Below are positions 36,786-46,139 of a DNA stretch of 64,000 bases, in pieces. Origin of the DNA: Acerihabitans sp035013185 (GTDB lineage Bacteria; Pseudomonadota; Gammaproteobacteria; Enterobacterales; Enterobacteriaceae); the NCBI RefSeq assembly GCF_035013185.1, contig NZ_JAYGJO010000016.1:1-64000 (forward strand). The letters run 5' to 3'. The notes under the pieces are model-generated. The model did not search any database and was not told where the DNA came from. It worked only from the letters and a program-made list of their open reading frames with translations. The stretch's first letter is position 1; each line of letters opens with the position of its first letter. The position numbers and the translations under genes were made by a program.

Positions 36786-38189
36786 TTAGGGGTGTTTGAT
36801 TTCCAACGGGGTGTTCGGTGTCCATTGGTCGCCTTCATGGTAATTTTCCCGGCGTGTTTGCAGGTCGGTCTGAATTTGCTGCATTAGCGTACGATCGACT
36901 TTAAGTAGCCTGACCACGCCGGCGGTAATCAAATAACCTACGCCGGGGATCACGGTGAACAACAGTACTATTCCCTGCACGGCGCCCGGCGATTGCCGAA
37001 TCGCGTCGCCTTGGTAACCATAGGCCGAGAGCACGAAACCCACAAAGGCGCCGGCAACGGCCAGTCCGACTTTGAGGAAAAACAGGTTCCCGGAGAAGCT
37101 GATACCGGTGATCCGCTTGCCGGTTTTCCATTCGCCATAATCATCCACATCCGCCATTAACGACCAGTGCAGCGGTGAAGGTATCTGGTGCAAGATGTTC
37201 AATAAGAAATACATCACCAATATCAACGCGGTGATATGGGGATTAAGGAAATAAAAGCCACAGGAAAACAGGGCCAGAATAATATTGGTCCAGAAAAACA
37301 CCTTCAGCTTACAAAACTTGTCGGTAAGCGGTTTGGCCAGCGCGCTGCCGATCATCATGCCCACTACCCCCAGGCTGATAAACAGGCTGGCGAAGCCGGT
37401 AGACTGGTTCATTGCATAGGTAACGTAGTACATGGTGGCCGCCATACGGATAAAACCGGGGCAGACGTTAAAAAAGGTCAGCATCAGTATCCGTACCCAC
37501 TGATCGTTTTTCCAGACATCGCGCAGATCCGCTTTTAGCGCATCGTTGGTGGGAATGGCCGGTTTTACCCGTTCACGCACCGTGGCGAAGCAAAATATAA
37601 ACATCAAACAACCGATAATCGACAGTACCGTCATGGCCCACTGAAACCCTTTGGCCCGGTTGCCACCGCCAAACCAATCCACCATCGGCAATAGCGTCAG
37701 AGAGATAATCAGCGTTGCCACGCCCACCAGGATAAAACGCCAGGACTGACAGGAGACCCGTTCTTGCGGATCGTTTGAGATCACGCCGCCCAGAGAGCAA
37801 TAGGGAATATTAATGGCGGTGTAGATGAGCGACATCAGGAAATAGGTGACAAAGGCGTAAACCACTTTCGCGGTATAACTCCAATCCGGCGTGGTGTACA
37901 TTAAAATGCTAAACACCGCGAAAGGTACTGAGAGCCAGAGCAGATAGGGTCGAAAACGGCCCCAGCGCGAACGCGTGCGATCGGCAATGGCACCCATGAT
38001 CGGATCGGTCACCGCGTCAACCACGCGTACTGATAACAGCAACACCCCTACCAAGGCGGGTGCCAGGCCAAATACGTCGGTGTAGAAATAGGCAAGAAAC
38101 ATGGTAATGGAACCCCAGACCATATTGCAGCCGGCGTCGCCCATCCCAAACCCGATTTTTTCCTTTAAGCTCAAGGCCTGTGCTTTCAT
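36786..38189 (-). CDS. Sugar:cation symporter (GPH family, YicJ/YagG/XynP-like)
   Basis: Glycoside-pentoside-hexuronide:cation symporter with about 12 transmembrane segments, 467 residues. The start KAQALSLKEKIGFGMGDAGCNMVWG is the family signature, and DAVTDPIMGAIADRTRSRWGRFRPYLLW is the conserved loop 2-3 (quoted in parts: DPIMGAIADRTRS near residue 60, RWGRFRPYLLW near 74). The start at 38189 has GGAGAG about 9 nt upstream. The GH43 gene follows, suggesting import of a disaccharide or oligosaccharide for intracellular cleavage. No regulator gene is adjacent. Confidence 0.88.
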   Translation of the reverse strand: MKAQALSLKEKIGFGMGDAGCNMVWGSITMFLAYFYTDVFGLAPALVGVLLLSVRVVDAVTDPIMGAIADRTRSRWGRFRPYLLWLSVPFAVFSILMYTTPDWSYTAKVVYAFVTYFLMSLIYTAINIPYCSLGGVISNDPQERVSCQSWRFILVGVATLIISLTLLPMVDWFGGGNRAKGFQWAMTVLSIIGCLMFIFCFATVRERVKPAIPTNDALKADLRDVWKNDQWVRILMLTFFNVCPGFIRMAATMYYVTYAMNQSTGFASLFISLGVVGMMIGSALAKPLTDKFCKLKVFFWTNIILALFSCGFYFLNPHITALILVMYFLLNILHQIPSPLHWSLMADVDDYGEWKTGKRITGISFSGNLFFLKVGLAVAGAFVGFVLSAYGYQGDAIRQSPGAVQGIVLLFTVIPGVGYLITAGVVRLLKVDRTLMQQIQTDLQTRRENYHEGDQWTPNTPLEIKHP

Positions 38190-38396
38190 GGATCCACTCT
38201 CCGTTGTCAACACAACAAGAATAACTGACTGTCAGTATTGTCTTATTTGGCTTAATGCACGCAGTAACAATGGGTTGTGGAGATGGACAAACTTGTCATA
38301 AGAGTGAAACTGTGAGGTAAATAACAGGGTTGCAGTGCGAGGGAAGGGCACCGCGCCGCCCGAAATCCGGTGACGCGGTCAATGAACTTACATCAT

Positions 38397-39773
38397 CTAG
38401 GATACCTCTGTACCCAAGGCCCGCTGCGTTTTTTGCTTGTAGTAAAAACCAACCGCCAACAGGCATAACCATGCCGGAATCAGATAAACCGAAATTTCCA
38501 TGCCCGGCGTCATGAGCATCACCACCAGGATCGCAACCATAAACAACAGGCAAAGATAATTACCAAACGGATACCATAACGCCTGGAATTGAGTAACCTT
38601 TCCCTGTCGTGCCATGGCCCGTCTGAATTTCAAATGCGCCAGGCTTATCATGCCCCAGTTGATCACCAAGGCGGACACCACCAGTGACATCAGTAGGCCG
38701 AAGGCCTTGCCGGGCATCAGGTAATTAATCAGCACACAAATGGCGGTGGCCAGCGCCGAAACGCCGATGGCCATCACCGGCACGCCGCGCTGATCGACCT
38801 TCGCCAGAACTTTGGGACCGTTACCTTGGCGCGATAGGCCATACAGCATACGGCTGTTGCTGTACACACAGCTGTTATACACCGACAGCGCAGCGGTCAG
38901 CACCACGATATTGAGTATGGTGGCGACCCAATCACTGTCGAGCGCATGGAAAATCAGCACAAACGGGCTGCCGCCTTCCACCACTTTCCCCCAAGGGTAC
39001 AGTGAGAGTAAAATAGTTAGAGAGCCTATGTAAAACAGCAGGATACGATAAATAACCTGGTTGGTGGCCTTGGGAATGCTGTATCGAGGATTATCCGCTT
39101 CCGCTGCGGTAATGCCCACCAGTTCCAAGCCGCCGAACGAGAACATAATCACTGCCATTGCCATGACCAGGCCGTTGACGCCATGAGGGAAGAATCCACC
39201 CTGCGCCCACAGGTTGGTCATGCTGGCTTGCGGACCACCGTGGCCGCTGAATAATAACCAGGCGCCGAAAATAATCATCGCGATGATGGCCACCACTTTA
39301 ATGATGGCAAACCAGAATTCCATTTCGCCGTAGATTTTCACATTGGACAGATTAATCAGGTTAATCAGCACAAAAAATACGGCGGCGGATACCCAGGTGG
39401 GTAACTCGGGCCACCAGTAGTGCATGTAAATGCCTACCGCGGTTAATTCGGCCATGGCAACCAACACATACAGCACCCAATAATTCCAACCGGAAGCGAA
39501 TCCAGCGAAACTTCCCCAATACTTATAGGCAAAATGGCTAAAGGATCCGGCAACCGGCTCTTCAACCACCATTTCGCCCAATTGCCGCATAATCAAAAAC
39601 GCGATAAAGCCCCCGATGGCATAACCCAGGATCACCGACGGACCGGCCATCTTAATGGTCTGCGCAATGCCGAGGAATAACCCGGTGCCAATGGCGCCCC
39701 CTAAGGCAATAAGTTGAATATGCCGGTTTTTTAGCCCACGTTTCAGCGTCTCTGTGCGCTGTTTCCCATCCAT
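38397..39773 (-). CDS. aroP: Aromatic amino acid permease AroP
   Basis: APC-superfamily proton symporter for phenylalanine, tyrosine and tryptophan. 458 residues (E. coli 457), 12 transmembrane segments; LKNRHIQLIALGGAIGTGLF near the start and GEMVVEEPVAGSFSHFAYKYWG near residue 68 (in part) are signature. The start MDGKQRTETLKRGLKNRH has AGAGGAAT upstream. It is divergent from pdhR as in E. coli. TyrR control is known in E. coli; a candidate box is listed separately. Confidence 0.93.
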   Translation of the reverse strand: MDGKQRTETLKRGLKNRHIQLIALGGAIGTGLFLGIAQTIKMAGPSVILGYAIGGFIAFLIMRQLGEMVVEEPVAGSFSHFAYKYWGSFAGFASGWNYWVLYVLVAMAELTAVGIYMHYWWPELPTWVSAAVFFVLINLINLSNVKIYGEMEFWFAIIKVVAIIAMIIFGAWLLFSGHGGPQASMTNLWAQGGFFPHGVNGLVMAMAVIMFSFGGLELVGITAAEADNPRYSIPKATNQVIYRILLFYIGSLTILLSLYPWGKVVEGGSPFVLIFHALDSDWVATILNIVVLTAALSVYNSCVYSNSRMLYGLSRQGNGPKVLAKVDQRGVPVMAIGVSALATAICVLINYLMPGKAFGLLMSLVVSALVINWGMISLAHLKFRRAMARQGKVTQFQALWYPFGNYLCLLFMVAILVVMLMTPGMEISVYLIPAWLCLLAVGFYYKQKTQRALGTEVS

Positions 39774-39813
39774 CGTTAATTCCTCTGTCGTTGCGGTCAG
39801 CGGTAAATTGCAA

Positions 39814-39848
39814 GGATATGCCCGTCATACTTCACGTTGCAGTTGTGA
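39814..39848 (+). repeat. Fragment of the dispersed repeat (head)
   Basis: GGATATGCCCGTCATACTTC followed by ACGTTGCAGTTGTG matches the head of the elements at 2614 and 58548. The rest of the element is absent. Confidence 0.7.
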
Positions 39849-39912
39849 TGGTTTCCCCTGTCACGTGAACTATGTAGGGCATAGATGCAAGATGTACGCC
39901 ATACACTACAAT

Positions 39913-39930
39913 TTATGTACATAATTTTTT
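39913..39930. promoter_or_regulatory. Candidate TyrR box upstream of aroP
   Basis: TGTACATAATTTTTTACG fits the TyrR consensus TGTAAA-N6-TTTACA with two mismatches. TyrR represses aroP in E. coli. AT-rich context makes chance matches likely. Confidence 0.35.
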
Positions 39931-40177
39931 ACGCAAGCCGAAAGGCGAATAACATCCACAGGCTGTTGTCGGAACAAGAATAGTGGTATGTAAAAAAGTT
40001 TGCACCTGATTTGTTGGGCATCTGGCGTAAATTCCTAAAACCATGATCTGACGCATCCCATGCTTAAGCTGTCACGAGAAGGGTGAGTAATAGGCAGCGT
40101 TAAAAACACGTGAAATTAAATAACAATGCATAAATTAGCTTATTTTATGCATTTATTATTGAGCTCAAACGGTTCAG

Positions 40178-40199
40178 CATTAACGCATATGCGTTAATG
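40178..40199. promoter_or_regulatory. Perfect 22-bp palindrome, unassigned operator
   Basis: CATTAACGCAT followed immediately by its exact reverse complement ATGCGTTAATG. ACGGTT occurs just before (40169) and just after it (40201). It lies about 185 bp upstream of the PdhR site and could be a dimeric regulator site for aroP or pdhR. Confidence 0.5.
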
Positions 40200-40366
40200 A
40201 ACGGTTAAATGCACCATTCACCTATTTCACTTAATGAAGACGGTTAGTTATCAAAATGCAGCACAAGCTTAGTGCAATTGTTTAAATGTGCTGGCTTTTA
40301 TGATTTAAGTCAAAGCCGCCATGGACAGGAGGTGAATACTTTGTTACTTTAGCGTCACGTTTATGA

Positions 40367-40383
40367 AATTGGTATTACCAATT
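40367..40383 (+). promoter_or_regulatory. PdhR operator in the pdhR promoter
   Basis: AATTGGTATTACCAATT is a perfect dyad around one base and matches the PdhR consensus ATTGGTnnnACCAAT. It is in the same position as the E. coli operator, about 32 bp before the pdhR start. Pyruvate would release PdhR and induce the operon. Confidence 0.92.
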
Positions 40384-40414
40384 GACTCCGGGCAATTTGC
40401 ACAGATGATTATAA

Positions 40415-41179
40415 ATGGCCTATAGTAAAATCCGCCAAGCAAAACTTTCGGATGTTATTGAGCAGCAGCTGGAGTACCTGATACTCGAAGGGACGCTACG
40501 TCCCGGTGAAAAACTGCCTCCCGAACGCGAACTGGCAAAACAGTTTGATGTATCCCGCCCCTCACTGAGGGAAGCGATCCAACGCCTGGAAGCAAAAGGG
40601 TTGTTGATGCGCCGCCAAGGCGGCGGCACCTTTGTCGAGAATAATCTCTGGCAGAGCTTTAGCGATCCGCTGGCTGAATTATTGGCCGAACACCCCGAAT
40701 CACAATACGATCTGCTGGAAACCCGTCACGCCCTGGAAGGCATTGCTGCCTATTATGCCGCATTGCGTGGAACCGAAGAAGATATCGATCGGATACGAGA
40801 TTGCCACCAGATCATTGAGCTGGCTCAGAAAAACGGCGATCTCGAGGCCGAGGCCGATGCCGTTTTGCAGTATCAAATCGCCGTGACCGAAGCCGCCCAT
40901 AATGCGGTTTTATTGCATTTGGTGCGCTGCATGGGACCCATGCTGGAAAAAAACGTGCGTCAGAATTTTGAATTGCTCTACTCGCGCCGGGAAATGCTGG
41001 CACAGGTGAGCAGCCACCGCGCTGGAATTTTTGCGGCGATCGTGGCCCGCGAGCCGGAAAAGGCCCGTGAGGCGTCACACCGCCATCTGGCGTTTATTGA
41101 GGAAGTATTGCTGGACCTCAGTCGGGAACATAGTCGGCGTGAACGATCGCTGCGCCGACTCCAGCAACGCAAGGACTAA
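40415..41179 (+). CDS. pdhR: Pyruvate dehydrogenase complex repressor PdhR
   Basis: GntR-family (FadR subfamily) repressor that senses pyruvate and controls the pdh operon and respiratory genes. 254 residues, as in E. coli. The winged helix at about residues 9-75 contains ERELAKQFDVSRPSLREAIQ; the C-terminal FCD effector domain runs from about 90 to 235. First gene of pdhR-aceE-aceF-lpdA; its own operator lies just upstream. Confidence 0.97.
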   Translation: MAYSKIRQAKLSDVIEQQLEYLILEGTLRPGEKLPPERELAKQFDVSRPSLREAIQRLEAKGLLMRRQGGGTFVENNLWQSFSDPLAELLAEHPESQYDLLETRHALEGIAAYYAALRGTEEDIDRIRDCHQIIELAQKNGDLEAEADAVLQYQIAVTEAAHNAVLLHLVRCMGPMLEKNVRQNFELLYSRREMLAQVSSHRAGIFAAIVAREPEKAREASHRHLAFIEEVLLDLSREHSRRERSLRRLQQRKD

Positions 41180-41220
41180 GTGCCCGGTTGACGGGTGCTG
41201 AATACGGCAACGAAAGCAAT

Positions 41221-41269
41221 GAGCCTGTCTTCGTGCGCTCCGGGCGCCGGAACGCAGGAAGACAGGCTC
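41221..41269 (+). terminator. Strong hairpin between pdhR and aceE
   Basis: GAGCCTGTCTTC (41221-41232) pairs perfectly with GAAGACAGGCTC (41258-41269), with further GC pairing inside (GCG/CGC, CCGG/CCGG). It lies 41 bp after pdhR and 40 bp before aceE, without a T-tract. It may act as an attenuating or mRNA-processing structure setting the pdhR to aceEF ratio. Confidence 0.6.
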
Positions 41270-41309
41270 CAACTAAACCAATTATTAGCGATAGATAAGG
41301 AACACCACC

Positions 41310-43979
41310 ATGTCAGAACGTTTATACAATGACGTGGATCCGATCGAGACACGCGACTGGCTACAGGCGATCGAATCGGTTATCCGTGAAGAGGGTATTG
41401 AGCGCGCACAGTTCCTGATTGATCAGGTGCTTGATGGTGCACGCAAAGGTGGCGTTAGTATCGCTGCTGGTGCCTCGGGCCGCAATTACATCAATAGCAT
41501 CCCGGTTGAAGACGAGCCTGAGTATCCCGGTAATCTGGAACTTGAACGCCGCATTCGTTCGGCAATCCGCTGGAACGCGGTCATGGCCGTCCTGCATGCG
41601 TCGAAGAAAGATCTGGATTTGGGCGGCCACATGGCTTCTTTCCAATCTGCCGCGACAGTTTATGAAGTCTGCTTCAACCATTTCTTCCGTGCCCGTAGTG
41701 ACAAAGACGGCGGCGATCTGGTCTATTTCCAGGGCCATATCTCTCCGGGGATCTACGCCCGTGCTTTCCTGGAAGGGCGCCTCACCGAAGAGCAAATGAA
41801 CAACTTCCGCCAGGAAGTGCATGGTAAAGGTCTACCTTCTTATCCCCATCCCAAACTATTGCCTGAATTCTGGCAGTTCCCAACTGTTTCCATGGGGCTG
41901 GGACCCATCGGTGCTATCTATCAGGCCAAGTTCCTGAAATACCTGAACCACCGTGGCCTGAAAGATACCAGTGCGCAGACGGTTTATGCTTTCCTGGGCG
42001 ATGGCGAAATGGATGAGCCGGAATCCAAGGGTGCAATCACCATTGCCACCCGTGAAAAGCTCGATAACCTGGTCTTCATCATTAACTGCAACCTGCAGCG
42101 CCTGGACGGTCCGGTTACCGGTAATGGCAAAATCATTAACGAGCTGGAAGGCATTTTCGCCGGCGCCGGCTGGGAAGTGATCAAGGTGATTTGGGGCGGC
42201 CGTTGGGACGCACTGCTGCGTAAAGATACCAGCGGTAAGCTGATTCAACTGATGAATGAAACGGTTGATGGCGATTACCAGACCTTTAAGTCGAAGAACG
42301 GCGCTTATGTGCGTGAACACTTCTTTGGCAAATATCCTGAGACTGCTGCACTGGTCAAGGATATGAGTGACGATGAAGTCTGGTCATTGAACCGTGGCGG
42401 TCACGATCCGAAAAAAGTTTTCGCTGCACTACAAAAAGCCCGTAAAACGACCGGTAAACCGGTGGTGATCCTCGCCCATACCATTAAAGGCTACGGCATG
42501 GGTGAAACGGCGGAAGGCATGAACATTGCCCACCAGGTCAAGAAGATGAACATGGACGGCGTGCGTTACTTCCGCGATCGTTTTAATTTGTCTCCGCTGG
42601 TGCCCGATGATCAGCTAGAAAAACTACCCTACATCACGTTCAAGGAAGGTTCGGAAGAATATTCCTACCTGCATGAACGCCGTCAGGCGCTTAACGGGTA
42701 TCTGCCGACTCGACTGAAAAACTTCACCAAGCCGTTGGAACTGCCAACCCTGGAAGATTTTGGCGCGCTGCTGGAAGAACAAAAGAAAGAGATTTCTACC
42801 ACTATTGCCTTTGTTCGTGTGTTGAACGTGATGTTGAAGAACCCGTCGATTAAAGATCGCCTGGTGCCGATTATCGCCGACGAAGCGCGCACCTTTGGTA
42901 TGGAAGGTCTGTTCCGCCAGATTGGTATTTACAGTCCGAACGGCCAGCAGTACACCCCGCAGGATCGCGAACAGGTTGCCTACTATCGTGAAGACGAGAA
43001 AGGCCAGATCCTCCAGGAAGGTATCAATGAACTGGGTGCGGCCTCATCATGGCTGGCTGCGGCAACGTCATACAGTACCAATGACCTGCCGATGATCCCG
43101 TTCTATATTTATTACTCAATGTTCGGTTTCCAACGGATCGGCGATCTGTGCTGGGCGGCTGGCGATCAGCAGGCCCGTGGGTTCCTGATCGGCGGTACGT
43201 CGGGACGCACCACGCTTAACGGCGAGGGGTTGCAGCATGAAGATGGTCACAGCCATATCCAGTCTTTAACCATTCCCAACTGTATCTCGTACGATCCGGC
43301 TTATGCCTATGAAGTCGCCGTCATCATGCACGACGGTCTGACCCGGATGTACGGCGAGCAGCAGGAAAATGTTTATTATTACCTGACGACGCTGAACGAA
43401 AACTACCACATGCCAGCCATGCCTGAAGGTGCGCAAGATGGTATCCGTAAAGGTATCTATAAGCTTGAAACCCTCGACGGCGCCAAAGGCAAGGTTCAAC
43501 TGATGGGTTCCGGTGCGATTTTGCGCCATGTGCGCGAAGCGGCTGAGATCCTGTCCAAGGATTACGGCGTGGGTTCTGATGTGTACAGCGTAACGTCATT
43601 CACTGAGTTGGCGCGAGACGGTCAGGATTGCGAACGCTGGAACATGCTGCATCCGGGTGAAACGCCGCGGGTGCCTTATGTTGCCCAGATCCTTAGCGAT
43701 GCGCCAGCCGTGGCGTCCACCGACTATATGAAACTGTTTGCCGAGCAGATCCGCAACTTTATTCCGGCTAGCGAATTCCGCGTGCTGGGTACTGATGGGT
43801 TTGGCCGTTCCGACAGCCGCGAAAACTTGCGCCACCATTTTGAAGTGGACGCATCCTATGTGGTTGTGGCTGCGTTGGGAGAACTGGCTAAACGTGGGGA
43901 GATCGGTACCGACATCGTTGCGAAGGCCATCACCAAGTTCGGCATCGATGCGGATAAAGTCAACCCGCGCCTGGCATAA
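41310..43979 (+). CDS. aceE: Pyruvate dehydrogenase E1 component AceE
   Basis: ThDP-dependent decarboxylase that feeds acetyl groups to the lipoyl arms of AceF. Homodimeric E1 type, 889 residues (E. coli 887). The ThDP motif GDGEMDEPESKG is near residue 230 and ends at INCNLQRLDGPV near 258. AAGGAAC precedes the ATG. aceF follows after 15 nt. Confidence 0.98.
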   Translation: MSERLYNDVDPIETRDWLQAIESVIREEGIERAQFLIDQVLDGARKGGVSIAAGASGRNYINSIPVEDEPEYPGNLELERRIRSAIRWNAVMAVLHASKKDLDLGGHMASFQSAATVYEVCFNHFFRARSDKDGGDLVYFQGHISPGIYARAFLEGRLTEEQMNNFRQEVHGKGLPSYPHPKLLPEFWQFPTVSMGLGPIGAIYQAKFLKYLNHRGLKDTSAQTVYAFLGDGEMDEPESKGAITIATREKLDNLVFIINCNLQRLDGPVTGNGKIINELEGIFAGAGWEVIKVIWGGRWDALLRKDTSGKLIQLMNETVDGDYQTFKSKNGAYVREHFFGKYPETAALVKDMSDDEVWSLNRGGHDPKKVFAALQKARKTTGKPVVILAHTIKGYGMGETAEGMNIAHQVKKMNMDGVRYFRDRFNLSPLVPDDQLEKLPYITFKEGSEEYSYLHERRQALNGYLPTRLKNFTKPLELPTLEDFGALLEEQKKEISTTIAFVRVLNVMLKNPSIKDRLVPIIADEARTFGMEGLFRQIGIYSPNGQQYTPQDREQVAYYREDEKGQILQEGINELGAASSWLAAATSYSTNDLPMIPFYIYYSMFGFQRIGDLCWAAGDQQARGFLIGGTSGRTTLNGEGLQHEDGHSHIQSLTIPNCISYDPAYAYEVAVIMHDGLTRMYGEQQENVYYYLTTLNENYHMPAMPEGAQDGIRKGIYKLETLDGAKGKVQLMGSGAILRHVREAAEILSKDYGVGSDVYSVTSFTELARDGQDCERWNMLHPGETPRVPYVAQILSDAPAVASTDYMKLFAEQIRNFIPASEFRVLGTDGFGRSDSRENLRHHFEVDASYVVVAALGELAKRGEIGTDIVAKAITKFGIDADKVNPRLA

Positions 43980-43994
43980 GAGGTAGAAAAATCA

Positions 43995-45905
43995 ATGGCT
44001 ATTGAAATTAACGTACCGGATATCGGTGCTGATGAAGTTGAAGTCACCGAAGTGCTGGTCAAGGTCGGCGACAAGGTTGAAGCCGAGCAATCGCTAATTA
44101 CCGTCGAAGGTGATAAGGCGTCCATGGAAGTCCCCTCGCCGCAGGCGGGGGTCATTAAAGAATTGAAAGTGACTGTCGGCGATAAAGTTACCACAGGTTC
44201 ACTGATCATGATTTTTGACGATGCCGAAGGTGCGGCGGCTCCGGCTCAACGCGACGATAAACCGGCTCCAGCTGAACAGCAGAGCGTGGGTGGTGCGGCG
44301 GTCAGTAAAAATATTGATGTGCCGGATATCGGTGGTGACGAAGTGGAAGTCACCGAAGTACTGGTAAAAGTCGGCGACCAGGTTGAGGCTGAGCAATCTT
44401 TGATTACCGTTGAGGGTGATAAGGCCTCAATGGAAGTCCCAGCACCTTTTGCCGGTACCGTGAAAGAGATCAAGGTCAACACCGGTGACAAGGTCAGCAC
44501 CGGTTCGCTTATCATGGTGTTTGAAGTGGCAGGCGCCGCCGGTGAAGCGACGGCCCCCGCGGCACCTGCCCAGGCTAGCCAGCCAGCGGCTGCACCGGCC
44601 CAACCTGGCGGTAGCAAGGACGTTAATGTTCCTGATATCGGCGGCGACGAAGTGGAAGTCACCGAAGTGATGGTGAAAGTCGGTGATAAGGTTGAAGCAG
44701 AGCAATCCTTGATTACCGTTGAAGGTGATAAAGCCTCGATGGAAGTGCCCGCACCTTTCGCGGGTACGGTTAAAGAGATCAAAATCAGCACTGGTGATAA
44801 GGTTAGCACCGGCTCGTTGATCATGGTGTTTGAAGTGGCTGGCGCGGCATCCGCCGCGGCTCCGGCTGCCGGTAAGACTGAAACTGCCGCAGCGGCGGCG
44901 CCAGCACCCGCGTCCCAGGCGAATAAAAACACCGCCGCCCAGACCGGATCGGCCGCTAAGGGCGAGTTTGCTGAAAATGATGCTTATGTACATGCTACGC
45001 CGGTGATTCGTCGCCTGGCGCGCGAGTTTGGCGTCAATCTGGCCAAGGTAAAAGGTAGCGGACGTAAAGGCCGTATCCTGCGTGAAGATATCCAGACCTA
45101 CATCAAAGATGCGGTTAAACGCGCTGAGTCAGCATCGGCTTCGACAAGCGGCGGATCGCTGCCAGGTCTGCTGCCGTGGCCGAAAGTCGACTTCAGCAAG
45201 TTTGGTGACACTGAAGAAGTGGAACTGGGTCGAATCCAGAAGATCTCTGGTGCCAATCTGCATCGCAACTGGGTCATGATCCCCCACGTCACTCAGTTTG
45301 ACGAAGCGGATATCACCGAAGTGGAAGCGTTCCGTAAGCAGCAGAACGCCGAAGCCGAAAAGAAAAAGCTGGACGTGAAAATTACCCCGCTGGTGTTCAT
45401 CATGAAAGCGGTGGCCAAAGCGTTGGAAGAGTTGCCGCGCTTTAATAGCTCTTTGTCGGAAGACGCGCAGAAACTGACGCTAAAAAAATACATCAATATC
45501 GGTGTGGCGGTAGATACCCCCAATGGCCTGGTAGTGCCAGTATTCCGCGATGTAAACAAGAAGGGCATCGTCGAGTTGTCCCGCGAGCTGTCAGTTATCT
45601 CCAAAAAGGCCCGTGACGGCAAGTTGACCTCGTCAGATATGCAGGGCGGGTGTTTTACCATTTCCAGCCTTGGCGGTATCGGCGGCACGTCCTTTACGCC
45701 AATAGTCAACGCGCCGGAAGTGGCAATCCTGGGTGTTTCCAAATCGGCCATGAAGCCAGTATGGAACGGTAAGGAGTTCACACCACGACTGATGCTGCCT
45801 CTATCCTTGTCCTACGATCACCGGGTCATTGACGGTGCGGCGGGCGCGCGTTTTATCAGTTTCATCAACGACGTGATGTCCGATATTCGTCGCCTGGTGA
45901 TGTAA
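43995..45905 (+). CDS. aceF: Dihydrolipoyl acetyltransferase AceF (E2)
   Basis: Core of the pyruvate dehydrogenase complex, transferring acetyl to CoA. 636 residues (E. coli 630). Three N-terminal lipoyl domains, each with EGDKASMEVP, put lipoyl-Lys at residues 41, 143 and 246; Ala/Pro-rich linkers separate them. A peripheral-subunit-binding domain lies at about 332-372 (ATPVIRRLAREFGVNL), and the catalytic domain ends with the SYDHRVIDGA active-site motif near 607. The second and third lipoyl domains are much more alike than the first. Downstream is a terminator hairpin. Confidence 0.98.
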   Translation: MAIEINVPDIGADEVEVTEVLVKVGDKVEAEQSLITVEGDKASMEVPSPQAGVIKELKVTVGDKVTTGSLIMIFDDAEGAAAPAQRDDKPAPAEQQSVGGAAVSKNIDVPDIGGDEVEVTEVLVKVGDQVEAEQSLITVEGDKASMEVPAPFAGTVKEIKVNTGDKVSTGSLIMVFEVAGAAGEATAPAAPAQASQPAAAPAQPGGSKDVNVPDIGGDEVEVTEVMVKVGDKVEAEQSLITVEGDKASMEVPAPFAGTVKEIKISTGDKVSTGSLIMVFEVAGAASAAAPAAGKTETAAAAAPAPASQANKNTAAQTGSAAKGEFAENDAYVHATPVIRRLAREFGVNLAKVKGSGRKGRILREDIQTYIKDAVKRAESASASTSGGSLPGLLPWPKVDFSKFGDTEEVELGRIQKISGANLHRNWVMIPHVTQFDEADITEVEAFRKQQNAEAEKKKLDVKITPLVFIMKAVAKALEELPRFNSSLSEDAQKLTLKKYINIGVAVDTPNGLVVPVFRDVNKKGIVELSRELSVISKKARDGKLTSSDMQGGCFTISSLGGIGGTSFTPIVNAPEVAILGVSKSAMKPVWNGKEFTPRLMLPLSLSYDHRVIDGAAGARFISFINDVMSDIRRLVM

Positions 45906-45910
45906 ACCCG

Positions 45911-45942
45911 AGGCCGGTGTTAACAGACCGGCCTGATTGTTG
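45911..45942 (+). terminator. Terminator-like hairpin after aceF
   Basis: AGGCCGGT (45911-45918) pairs with ACCGGCCT (45927-45934), then GATTGTTGG. It lies 5 nt after the aceF stop, upstream of a separate lpdA promoter. Confidence 0.7.
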
Positions 45943-46012
45943 GATGTGGCCCCGCCGGGCCAGTTGGCAGGCACCGGCAGGGCTAACAGATCGCGCCCCG
46001 TCCGAACATGCT

Positions 46013-46040
46013 TTGCAGAGTATTAACAATTCTGTAAACT
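46013..46040 (+). promoter_or_regulatory. lpdA promoter
   Basis: TTGCAG (46013-46018) and TAAACT (46035-46040), 16 bp apart. The sequence between (ATTAACAATTCTG) resembles the E. coli lpd promoter region, which is ArcA-controlled. It would let lpdA be made apart from aceEF, as needed for 2-oxoglutarate dehydrogenase and glycine cleavage. Confidence 0.6.
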
Positions 46041-46139
46041 GGTTTTGCTGGAGGCGTCCCGGTGGCGTCCGTGCGTTATGCCCTTAATTCGCCAGAAAAT
46101 TAACGCCTTACCCGCCGGACAAACAACTAAGAGGTCATG

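Larger units (their letters stand above)
39774..40414. other. aroP-pdhR divergent regulatory region
   Basis: No gene. From left to right it holds a fragment of the dispersed repeat (39814-39848), a TyrR-like sequence near 39913-39930, an AT-rich stretch, a perfect 22-bp palindrome (40178-40199) flanked by ACGGTT direct repeats, and the PdhR operator (40367-40383). Confidence 0.7.
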
